This document shows, in pieces, positions 1-8,070 of a stretch of DNA of 14,446 bases. The translations under genes and the position numbers were made by a program. Below the pieces are notes generated by a model. The model saw nothing but the letters and a program-made list of their open reading frames with translations. It did not search any database and was not told the DNA's origin. The stretch lies in NCBI GenBank assembly GCA_003024985.2, contig PXIH01S0013167.1. The stretch is one strand, 5' to 3'. The DNA is from Euperipatoides rowelli. Its lineage: Eukaryota; Onychophora; Udeonychophora; Euonychophora; Peripatopsidae. The stretch's first letter is position 1. Each line of letters starts with the position of its first letter.

Positions 1-33
1 ATACTGTATAAATAAATAAACTACTAACGATAA

Positions 34-189
34 TATTTGCCAAATTGTAAAGATTTTATTTCTAATAGAATAATTAACATTTTGAATGGTCTTCCAAAAT
101 CTATTTTCGACAACTCTTCTATTGTTGGCTTTAAGAGGAATCTAGATAGGCTATTTATTTATATTCACAGGCATTCTTCAGCCTTCTAA
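34..189 (+). pseudogene. C-terminal tail of a non-LTR retrotransposon reverse-transcriptase ORF (decayed)
   Basis: An open frame of 51 codons ends in TAA at 187-189. It reads ...NRIINILNGLPKSIFDNSS followed by IVGFKRNLDRLF. This matches the usual closing block of CR1/L2/Jockey-type LINE ORF2 proteins, whose family pattern is N-R-V-x-N-x-W-N-x-L-P, a short spacer, then F-K-x-x-L-D. The conserved Trp before N-x-L-P is Leu here (TTG instead of TGG, one base change). Frame stops at 13, 25 and 31 lie directly upstream, so the rest of the protein is lost or outside the window. The AT-rich DNA after the stop is probably its 3' UTR, but I see no clear 3' tail or target-site duplication. The call rests on a short motif only; a chance match is possible but not likely. 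Confidence 0.5.
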
Positions 190-660
190 ATTAATTTATT
201 TTTACTCATTTATTTTTTAATTTCTTCATGAGAATTTATATTTATTTTATTTATTTTGTCAATCTTTATAGCTTACTTAAAATCAAATTTTTTCTAATAT
301 TCTATTTGTTATATTTTGAAATGTTTTGCTTTTACTTTTATATTATATACAGTATAATAATTGTACAGAAGCAAACACACACGCTTAATGTATAGCATAT
401 ATCCTAAGTAAAGAAATAAATTAAAAATCCAGTTAGTCAGCTTAGTCTGATACACGGTACTGTAATTTTTTAAAACTTAAATCTTATTTTGTTTGTTTTC
501 CATATGTCCACTTTAGCCTATCATATAGTAGGTTATATTATTCCTCAGAAATTAAATAGTACGAGAGACAGGGCATATAGTATGTGCTGTAGATTATGCT
601 TTCAAAATATCCACATTACCGTGGTTTAGTTTGAAATATTCCCAATTTACTATAATTGTT
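190..660. other. AT-rich DNA, no gene seen
   Basis: Very AT-rich, with T- and A-runs and no sustained reading frame. The first part may be the 3' UTR of the LINE fragment just before it. TACAGTA/TACTGTA heptamers occur at 348-354 and 458-464, as elsewhere in the window. Confidence 0.5.
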
Positions 661-930
661 GCAAACGTGTGTCACACCACGTGGGCGTCCAGGAACGCGT
701 AACTCGGAGGGTGAATAATGAATCAAAGAGGAGGTCACTGAAACGTAGGCGTTGGGGCAATTAGTCCGCTCCTACTTGACACGATGAATGAACTAAACGC
801 CAGGTGAAAACGTAGTAGTATTAGCTTCTGACTGGTCATGATCTAGCTTCTTTTCTCACGCGCAAAGCTGCAAGCTTTATATGCGCCCACCGGTTAAAAT
901 GTACAACGGCTATCGAATTAGGCGTCTTAT
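661..930. promoter_or_regulatory. GC-richer block with clustered transcription-factor-like motifs
   Basis: This block stands out from its flanks by higher GC and many CpGs. It holds the inverted repeat GTGTG-T-CACAC (667-677) running into the E-box palindrome CCACGTGG (677-684). It also holds a TCF/LEF-like ATCAAAG (722-728), a nuclear-receptor half-site AGGTCA (732-737) and a TATA-like TTTATATGCG (876-885). No reading frame worth reporting crosses it. It lies about 1.2 kb upstream of the proposed lin-28 start, so it could be a distal regulatory element of that gene or the promoter of an unseen transcript. The motifs are seen; the function is inference. Confidence 0.3.
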
Positions 931-1914
931 GTAAACAGGAAATTGAAAGCATAAAATTTGACCGATACCATAGGAGTCTACGTCTTTTTTTTATTATTAT
1001 TACTCAGTTATTTTATACTCAACGATAAATAAGCAATGAAGTGAATGGACAATGACTACGGTTGCAGATTTAAAGTGTAAGAAATATTCATCTTTTAAGA
1101 TTAACTACAATAACCATTATGGATAAATGTTTCAAATGTGGAGAATCTAATATACAGGATACATGTTTAACTATTTTTGCTCATTGTGTAAAACGCATCA
1201 GTGTTGAGATTGCCGTTTGGAGTTATTATAGCTACATTATTTGCTTGTCTTTCTTGATGTGTGGGCTGTCGATTCCAGTAAAAAGGCCACGTGCAGGCCC
1301 TTTGGCGCCTGATATTCTGTATGCACAGTGTATTATTTTACTACGAAACAATGTTGAAAAGTTTCCTTACAAAAACTCTACAAATTACATATTGTGCTAA
1401 CATTAAAAATTTTTGTAATTGGAGCCTGAGATTATATTTCTTCTAAAAATTACCAATATTAGTTTCTGGATGTACAATCTTCATAAATCGTAATACATGT
1501 TAAGGGCCTCGCTGAGGGTATTCTCCAAGTTTATTTCAGTAGTTTGCTATAATTTTAATATTTCACTGTGATTATTATATTTGCTCTTAAAATTTAATGT
1601 TATAGTCATACATTGCTAACTTCATAATTCTTAAAATATTTTTAGTTAATTTTATAAATTCCTTCTGTGCTCAATGCTCATCCTCTGTTTGATTCCCTGT
1701 GTATAGTGTGATCTTTAATCGATTTTTTTTTACACACAAAAAAAAAAAAATGATCCCAAAGTATTAAAAATTGAAACTGTTATGAAAATAAAGTGGCAAG
1801 TATAATTTATGAATTCATGAATGAGCTGTGTTTTCTCGATGCTGCATAACCTACGTTTCCAAATAAACTGGCCCTGTTTAGGCTATTCTATTTACTTGGG
1901 CGACAGGGTACCCC
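931..1914. other. Region without a recognisable gene
   Basis: A 93-codon frame at 1119-1400 begins with a CxxC pair but has no further domain structure, and I do not count it as a gene. A CACGTG E-box lies at 1288-1293 in a short GC-rich patch. A T-run followed by an A-run around 1725-1750 is low complexity. Nothing else is supported. Confidence 0.45.
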
Positions 1915-2142
1915 TTGCTCTGATTGGTTGTTGCTAAGATAATAATTCCACTAGTATTTGTAATTAGTGCCAAAGAAGCATGTAATTGTACGTCACGTGA
2001 GCTGAAAGACAAATCACGCTGGTCGAAACACGAGCAACAACACAAGCAAGAGTGGAGGACGATTTGAAGGTCTCTCGCTGTTCTCTCTGTTCACTTGTAG
2101 GCCTCAAAATTTCACAGTGACTTCCAAGCGCAAGAAACCAAC
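1915..2142 (+). promoter_or_regulatory. Probable lin-28 promoter and 5' UTR
   Basis: Directly upstream of the candidate start codon the DNA becomes less AT-rich and gains CpGs. It carries an inverted CCAAT box (ATTGG, 1923-1927) and the perfect octamer TCACGTGA (1993-2000), a bHLH-zip E-box. A pyrimidine-rich stretch (about 2071-2095) is followed by possible initiator-like TTCACTT and TTCACAGT. I see no TATA box. From 1990 to 2142 there is no ATG, as expected of a clean 5' UTR. An in-frame TAG at 2098-2100 lies 45 bases before the ATG, so the reading frame cannot extend far upstream. The transcription start cannot be fixed from sequence. Confidence 0.45.
1993..2000. promoter_or_regulatory. 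E-box octamer TCACGTGA in the proposed promoter
   Basis: Perfect 8-bp palindrome of the type bound by MYC/MAX, USF and MITF/TFE families. The same octamer recurs in intron 1 at 2795-2802. Binding is inferred, not shown. Confidence 0.4.
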
Positions 2143-2152
2143 ATGGCCTCAG
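2143..2152 (+). CDS. lin-28: Candidate first coding exon of lin-28 (M-A-S-G)
   Basis: ATG GCC TCA G followed by a GT donor (CAG|GTTATT, GT at 2153-2154). The start has a good Kozak context: A at -3 and G at +4 (CCAACATGG). The exon leaves one base of a split codon. Exon 2 begins with the other two bases (GG), giving Gly and an uninterrupted frame into the cold-shock domain: [11 protein letters not shown]. Vertebrate LIN28 genes, as I recall them, also have a very short first coding exon ending near a glycine, so the arrangement fits the family. The donor is weak at +3 to +5. An alternative first exon cannot be excluded without transcript data. Confidence 0.42.
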
Positions 2153-2513
2153 GTTATTATCTAGTATGTCCTTTGATATGTGATGTTACTCTGGCAGAGA
2201 TGGAAGGATTTAGCTCACACCTAAAGCCTGATTCGAGCACCGCCCCCCTTTAACCTTAACCTAGGACCTTTGCCAGCATGTACTTATTGTCGCTAGAAGT
2301 AGGTCTCTTTACTACCACAGACCATAGTAAACAATATTTACAGCATACATTGAAATTAGTGTTACATTCTAGCTTCTTACTACAACGAAACTCTAAGGTT
2401 GCAAGATGGTATTTACTAGGAATAAAATTCCATTACAAATTGAGCTGGTCATTAGTGAATGAAATATTTGTCTGTGTCTGAGAAATATTTAAAAGTATTT
2501 TAAGCTGGGATAC

Positions 2514-2521
2514 TGACGTCA
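2514..2521. promoter_or_regulatory. CRE-like palindrome TGACGTCA
   Basis: Perfect 8-bp CREB/ATF consensus in intron 1, about 370 bases after the candidate start codon. Function is inferred from the motif alone. Confidence 0.3.
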
Positions 2522-2611
2522 CCAAATATTACAAGGATTGTGAATAATGGTCAACGCTTATTAAATAAAATTGCTGTTGTATATCCATCTACGCTAAATT
2601 GGTAGAGAGTG

Positions 2612-2760
2612 GGTTTGGTCAAACCTGGCGCGAACGGGGTACTCAAAATTATCTCGACTCATGTTCTAATGTCAACACATGATATATTTAGCACTCCCTA
2701 ATTTAATGGATAGTAATTATACTGTTAAAAATTGGATTATAATTCCGAGTTTGTTCAAAC
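2612..2760. repeat. Two related short hairpins about 137 bp apart
   Basis: GGTTTG-GT-CAAACC (2612-2625) and GTTTG-TT-CAAAC (2749-2760) are each followed by a similar tail (CTGG and CTAGG). The first is followed by an E2F-like GGCGCGAA. They may be diverged copies of one small repeat, or chance. Confidence 0.25.
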
Positions 2761-2794
2761 TAGGCCCAATGTGACAATTTGTGCTATTTGTCTA

Positions 2795-2806
2795 TCACGT
2801 GATTGG
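2795..2806. promoter_or_regulatory. Overlapping E-box and inverted CCAAT box (TCACGTGATTGG)
   Basis: TCACGTGA (2795-2802) shares its last base with ATTGG (2802-2806), the reverse complement of CCAAT. Both words also occur in the proposed promoter (1993-2000 and 1923-1927). The repeat pairing suggests a second control region or an alternative promoter in intron 1. Confidence 0.35.
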
Positions 2807-3531
2807 TGTGTTGGTGGTCGGTTGTAGCGTAGAAAGCACACTCGATCTTGTTACTTGTGTGTTATACAAATTAAATTTTCCCATGATTGTTAATTTACAA
2901 ATACGGCTTTATTTCCAAAGTCAAATTTTAAAAACTTTAAAAATATTTACTGCATTTTTATATTTTTCATCATTAAAATATTACAGCAATCAGTACCCTA
3001 TACAGTATCAAGTCTTCTATTATACTACTATACATATTTAAAAAAAAAAATCATAATAGTATTGGATCTGGCCTTTGTCCATCATCAACGTTACTTCCCT
3101 TGCTGTAAATGGAATAATGGATCTATTTTACGCCAAGCACATGTACAGTGTAGTAGTTTTAAAATGGCCGGTTTGTAAATGTGCTGTCCACTTCAAAGAA
3201 ATGCCTAAAGCTGGTTTATGTTTTAATTACAAATACAAGATGTCATTAAAGTTCATAATGGTATTTATAAAATAATTTAATGGCATCTCCTGTATTGTTT
3301 CCTTAATAAATCAGAAATTATTCAGAATGAAGAGCTCAACAATTTGTTATCCTCCAGTGAATGAAACTTACTAGGTTAAGACCTCAGCTGTAGACCTATC
3401 AACTTTACCATTGGTTCCTGCGGCTTTGTATTACTCTATATTTAATGCTGATTCTTAAATAATAAAATATAATATATATTATTATTATAAGCTACAAATA
3501 AACGTAACTTTTGCATGTTTTAATTAATTTA

Positions 3532-3785
3532 GGTAATTCTTGAGCTTAAGGGCGCGGGTATTTTCAAAATTATCAAATAGCCTCATCATTCAGTATCTAT
3601 TTTAGAGGTCAATTTTTTCATTGTGACCATTAAAAATATTGACCCTTCTAAAATGAATCCAAAAATAAGAGTAGCATTTTAAGAGTGTGGTGTATCCTTA
3701 TTTTTTTTTTTTTTTATGGGATTTTACGTAATGGGCTTGGTGGCCATTTTGAAATAAACCCGCGCCCTTAAACGGCACGATTACC
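3532..3785. mobile_element. MITE, 254 bp, with inverted ends and perfect 8-bp target duplication
   Basis: The left end (3532-3559) starts GGTAAT and ends TTAAGGGCGCGGGT. The right end (3758-3785) is its inverted counterpart. Both are 28 bp: the outer 6 and inner 14 bases match exactly, and the middle 8 differ. The similarity continues inward (ATTTTCAAAAT against TTATTTCAAAAT, read from each end). The element is flanked by the perfect direct repeat TTAATTTA (3524-3531 and 3786-3793), an 8-bp target-site duplication. It has no coding capacity, so it is non-autonomous. An 8-bp duplication occurs in hAT, P and Merlin-type elements, but the GGTAAT terminus is not a typical hAT end, so I leave the superfamily open. 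It sits in lin-28 intron 1. Confidence 0.82.
3599..3654. repeat. Inner hairpin of the MITE
   Basis: ATTTTAGA+GGTCAAT (3599-3613) pairs with ATTGACCCTTCTAAAAT (3638-3654) with a 2-base bulge. The element therefore has a second fold-back inside its terminal repeats, near its centre. Confidence 0.6.
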
Positions 3786-5042
3786 TTAATTTATTTTTAA
3801 AGTAGAAATTAGAAACGTCAACTGGGCATTTTGAAATGTCGCTTATGGCGGTATTATGCTAATTATGCCCTATCAAAATGGTCAATGAGACTTCATGCCA
3901 GATTGGTAGCTTTACCTACAAGGAGATTTTTATTTACAACAAAAAGCTGCTGGAACAACGGCAGTGAATTTATAAATATGGTGAAATTGGAGGTGCATGT
4001 TTTATTTTACGGGTAAGAGCGCTGCTATTGTTAAGATCTGGTCAGTCACATTCACTATCCCACCAAGCTCAAAATGGCCACTCTGCTGGGAAGCATAGAG
4101 TATTTAATTTATAAAACTATACAGTGAGATTAAATAATTATGTTTACGGTATGTTATACTGGAGTATTTGTTTATACAGATAGATCAGTAACCTAATTTT
4201 AATTTTTTTCTTCAAGAATTCAAACGCATCATTTATTATTTAATAAAATTCTTTGTGCCAGGCTATTTTCCTATATAAAAATTTATTACTACAGTATGTA
4301 CAGTACCTTAGAACAAATGCTAGAGTGGTGTCCTCAAGCGTCTTTCTATATTAATATGGAGACCAGAAAGCTACTGTATGTGTTGGATGGCAGCCGCCTT
4401 CTTCCCCACCCAAGTGACACTACATTAAGGAATGCTTTAAATTAGATTTTTGAACATGAACATATTTTGCCTCTCCTTTTTTTTTTTCTTGTTTCAATAA
4501 AATCATAACACAAACTTAATTCTTTAAAAAAAAAAAATTAGCTTGTCATTTATTTTTTAAAGAACATTTTCTGGTTAACTGTGTAAGCGAAAGCTTCTAA
4601 TTTGAATTAATTTATTTTAAATAAATAAATAAATAGCCTACTGTAAAGTAATATTTTAAAAATTTAATTTAAAAATAGCTTAAGCGTTATTGATTTTTTA
4701 GTATTGTCATTGAATTTAAAATAACTACAGTAGATATAGCCTTGCCATGTTTTAAATATTCATAAAATTATCATATAAACGAGAGGTGAATTATTTACAT
4801 TCTTCATTGCTAGTTTATAGGCCTACTGTGTTTTAATAAGGGGAGGGGTAATTTAAGCACACTAAACCTTTGTATAAGTAGTAATCTTTAATACTGTATA
4901 TAATTTTTTACTTTAATTAGCCTATAGGCTACTGTTAATGTACAATATGATGTATTTAAAACATGATGGGGGAAAAAAATTATTCCACTCATTTACTAAT
5001 ACTTGCTGTTAGTGTTTAAATTTTTTTTTTATTGAATTTCAG

Positions 5043-5149
5043 GGGGAGCAGGGGGCAAAAAGAAAGGCCGATGTAAGTGGTTCAACGTAGCAAAAGGCTG
5101 GGGCTTTATAACACCAGATGATGGCACACAGGACGTATTTGTTCACCAG
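5043..5149 (+). CDS. lin-28: lin-28, exon 2: first half of the cold-shock domain
   Basis: This exon belongs to Lin-28, a cytoplasmic RNA-binding protein that blocks let-7 microRNA maturation and controls developmental timing. The exon is 107 bases: two bases finish a Gly codon, then 35 codons follow. It opens with a Gly/Lys-rich linker (G-A-G-G-K-K-K), then [20 protein letters not shown], then [14 protein letters not shown] is the RNP1 motif and VFVH the RNP2 motif, the two RNA-contacting strands of the cold-shock fold. The Cys before KWFNV separates Lin-28 from Y-box proteins and bacterial Csp. The acceptor is TTTCAG at 5042 after a T-rich tract. The donor is CAG|GTAGGC at 5150, phase 0, directly after VFVHQ, which I recall as the intron position in vertebrate LIN28. 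The remaining strands of the domain and the two CCHC knuckles must lie in exons beyond 14446, as I could not find them here. Confidence 0.92.
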
Positions 5150-5159
5150 GTAGGCTATT

Positions 5160-6590
5160 TTGAAATTCAAATAGTTGGGCAATCGGCTTAAATTATTACT
5201 TTTACTATCCCATTAATTAAAAAAAAATGTGCCATTTTCATTGGACTTAGTTGGGCTAAAATTTTCATTTTAAATAAATTTATTTCTGTAGTTTTTTTTT
5301 TTTTTTTAATTATTAATGTTGAATCATTTTAGACTGGATAAAAAATAATAATTTTACAAACTGAAATATGGAAATGTTTTTGCCCCAAATTCATTAAATT
5401 AAAAGAAATATAAACAAGTTGCGACATTTGTACCAGTTTACCATCAAATTTCAAAATTTTGGCACATATAAATTTATAAACTTGGCTTACTGATCTCTTC
5501 TTCTATCAAGGAAATTATAATCTGGTACTTTGTTTATCATAGATTAATTTACCCATCTCTAGTTATCTTTTAAAAGCAAAAATGTATTGAATGTTAGAAG
5601 TTTGAATTATTAATAATTTTATTAATATAAAATCTTTGTATAATCATTTTACTTTGCATATTTTAATTTTATATTTATTTATTCAATCAATAGCAACAAT
5701 CCAAACATTATTTATAAACATTACCACATAAATTAAATTTATCAAGTGAAAGAAAAAGAAAGATATTAAATTAGAAAACACTAAATAACAAATAATGACC
5801 AACAGAAGCTCAAACATTCTGGACATAAATTTAAATATTGTATGCTTTTACAAGTACGGTAATTATTATTTTTAAATAGTGTTGATTATGGATTTTAACC
5901 TATATTGATTGCTCTAATCGTTGAGCTAGCTCTTTGAGGGCTTTACATAATGTAAGTTTGATTTTGTTTTTAATGGTTATTTTGGTATATGCGTCACTCC
6001 GAATTTTGCCAAAAAAAAAAAGAAGGATATGTGCTTAATTTTATAGTTATATCAAATAATATTGTATATACCTATTATACAGTACGGTAATTAGATCAGA
6101 ATATTAGAGCGTCAACAAAAGTTTAATACATGGAACTAAAATGTTGACATTTTTATATTTAAGGATTGCTTTTTAAATAGGCCTAGGCATCTTTAAAATA
6201 AATTATTTTCTTTTGTTAGTAAAATAATTGATTTATCGGGGGGGGGGGGGGAATAATATAGTCTACTGGAATTGATACCCAGTGATTTAATTTAAACTAA
6301 ATCGTTTAGCCTTTGCCTACATTCTTTAGAAAATACTTAACCAAAGTTTTAAATTTATAATCGACCAGTACAGTATTTTTATTTATTTTAAATTAGTTGA
6401 AAGTAAATAAGTTTTAGATAAATTTACATCAGTTTCCAGGTTATTTTTTTTAAGATTAATTTAAATAACATTTTAGTTATTCTAGACTGAAAACCTAATT
6501 TTCAAGTAAATGAGTTCAGAAGTCATATAGTCGGAATAAAATTAGAACTTTGGACAGGACCAGTACAAACCTATTTCTGTAGAGCTATTC
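5160..6590. other. AT-rich intron DNA, no gene seen
   Basis: No reading frame, RNA gene or clear transposon is recognisable. It contains A- and T-runs, a 14-G run at 6238-6251, and TAGGCCTA at 6178-6185. Confidence 0.5.
6238..6251. repeat. Poly(G) tract, 14 bp
   Basis: Uninterrupted run of 14 G on the + strand in otherwise AT-rich DNA. A second run of 11 G lies at 7423-7433. Such runs are mutation-prone, and their length is often uncertain in assemblies. Confidence 0.85.
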
Positions 6591-6598
6591 ATGCAAAT
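6591..6598 (+). promoter_or_regulatory. POU/octamer motif ATGCAAAT
   Basis: Perfect octamer motif recognised by POU-homeodomain proteins, in intron 2 about 1.4 kb after exon 2. It directly abuts a hairpin-forming segment (6599-6642). One match of this length can arise by chance. Confidence 0.3.
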
Positions 6599-6642
6599 CG
6601 GGTTGCTGTTTTATGGGGGACTTCTTGTAAAACAAGAACCCG
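6599..6642. repeat. Two mutually exclusive hairpins
   Basis: TTCTTGT-AAA-ACAAGAA (6622-6638) is a perfect 7-bp stem. CGGGTT (6599-6604) can instead pair with AACCCG (6637-6642), which shares AA with the first stem. The two folds compete. Confidence 0.4.
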
Positions 6643-6649
6643 TTTTTGC

Positions 6650-7360
6650 TTTCTTTTTTTTTTTCCTCCCTCTGTCTTGATACTTTGGAGATAAAGTTGG
6701 ATTAGCCTAAATATTCCCTATCAAGTTTGAATAACAATAAAAAGGAATGCAGTCTTTATTCCAACTTGCTAAATGAAGCTTTAACTGACCTTTAGAATTT
6801 CTAGAGGCAAGTTCACAGAATATCACATTTAAGTAAAGACATGCAAGGTTATAGTTATTTTTATTATTTACTAATATTTGGTTATAAACTTGGTAGCTTT
6901 ATTAACAAATACGGTATAAAATACAATTTGGTTTCCATAGCATTGACAGCCATTTTGGTCTTGAAAAGACATTGCTTATAAAATAAATAGCATGACAAAA
7001 TTATGTAATTAACAGCAAATTTTCAATTAACTAGTATAATTATACATTTGGATGGGATGATAGCCTTATACGATTTCTAGACAAAATGCAGTTAATTTTT
7101 TTTAGTCACTTTAATATAAAAAAAAATATGCAAATTAAGAATAAATTTACATAACAGTTTAAAAACAATAATCCATGACACTATATAGTATATACATAAA
7201 AAAAAATAGTTGTGCAAAACTTGAAATCTAGCTTACTTTTAAATGATAGGGTACCGCAAGGGTGCAAAATATTTTCAGTCATCCAACTTTCCTCAGAACA
7301 TTGGATTATTTTTTCAAAATTTCATCATGATAATGTATCACTGTACAAGTCAATAAGTGG
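6650..7360. other. AT-rich intron DNA, no gene seen
   Basis: A pyrimidine tract (about 6650-6675) and A/T runs are the only notable texture. The frame at 7212-7532 has no recognisable domain and runs across a palindrome and a poly(G) tract, which argues against coding. Confidence 0.45.
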
Positions 7361-7363
7361 GTC

Positions 7364-7383
7364 ACATACTGTATACAGTATGT
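7364..7383. repeat. Perfect 20-bp palindrome
   Basis: ACATACTGTATACAGTATGT equals its own reverse complement. It joins one TACTGTA and one TACAGTA heptamer head to head, and belongs to the word family enriched across the window. Confidence 0.9.
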
Positions 7384-7422
7384 TAAATCACAAGCATTGT
7401 GCCACAAATAAAATATGGGATT

Positions 7423-7433
7423 GGGGGGGGGGG
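7423..7433. repeat. Poly(G) tract, 11 bp
   Basis: Eleven consecutive G after ATGGGATT, the second long G-run in intron 2. Confidence 0.85.
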
Positions 7434-7795
7434 CAAAATAATTTTAGTGGTGAGGAAGTGATGGTGTGTATCATACTCAATTATGAATTAAAAGGTTCTG
7501 CAGAAGGGTGGGGACAGAAATGTCAAGTATGAGAGGTTTATTAAAATTGTGATGGGTTGTAATCAATATATAACACTTTAAAAAAAAAAAACACCCACAA
7601 TTTGCAAAAATTTAATTTTATTGTGCGATTTATTATTTTAATTGTATTTTTTTAATTACTTGGTATGATGTAACAAGACCAAAGGGGAGTACAAAATGTG
7701 GCACTTTATCAATGGTGTTTATGAACATTTTTATTATTCACATTTATTACTATCAAAATACTGTATAATGTTACTTACACATGAATTTCATCTCT

Positions 7796-7834
7796 ATTTG
7801 AAATCCTCGCCCATAGCGAATATGGATTTCAAAT
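7796..7834. repeat. Two-tier hairpin, 11-bp perfect outer stem
   Basis: ATTTGAAATCC (7796-7806) pairs perfectly with GGATTTCAAAT (7824-7834). Inside, TCGC (7807-7810) pairs with GCGA (7816-7819) around a CCATA loop, leaving an ATAT bulge. Farther out, ATGAATTTCAT (7781-7791) is an imperfect inverse of 7845-7859, so the fold-back may span about 80 bp. It is too short for a usual microRNA precursor; it may be a small fold-back element. Confidence 0.6.
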
Positions 7835-8070
7835 TATAATATTTATGAAAATGATTCATTGCAATTTTAAATAGTAAATGTAAAATAAAAATGAATGAAA
7901 TTGTCAATAAAACTGTTTTCCTTCTCAGTAAATTGACCTAATCAAATATTAATGATTTTATAATTGATCAGTCAAGTAGTCTCAAATAGAGTTCCAACAT
8001 GACAATTCTGAAAACTTTCAGCACCAGCATTTATGAAAATCAAAACTTATTGTTTCTTTAAACAAACTAA

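Larger units (their letters stand above)
2153..5042 (+). other. lin-28 intron 1 (if exon 1 is right)
   Basis: About 2.9 kb, starting GT (2153-2154) and ending in a T-rich tract and TTTCAG (AG at 5041-5042). It contains a CRE palindrome TGACGTCA (2514-2521), an E-box with inverted CCAAT box (2795-2806), a complete MITE (3532-3785), two similar small hairpins at 2612-2625 and 2749-2760, and a short (ATAA)n run at 4621-4634. The frames at 2278-2481, 2781-3041, 3075-3275 and 3831-4016 have no recognisable domain and look like chance openings in AT-rich DNA. Confidence 0.45.

Noticed and set aside
741-780. GTAGG...CCTAC partial hairpin suggestive of a small RNA
   Set aside because: Only about five paired bases plus a bulged extension. 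Not enough for an RNA gene.
1119-1400. 93-codon plus-strand frame starting MDKCFKCGE
   Set aside because: One CxxC pair only, no complete zinc-finger pattern, no similarity I recognise, and no splice or promoter support. It is a plausible chance frame.
2199-2250. Words resembling MEGF-S in frame, like the next Lin-28 cold-shock strand (M-E-G-F-R-S-L)
   Set aside because: It lies upstream of exon 2, lacks the rest of the strand, and has no suitable splice sites. Coincidence.
7212-7532. 106-codon plus-strand frame
   Set aside because: It crosses a perfect palindrome and a poly(G) run, shows no domain, and its composition is like the surrounding intron.
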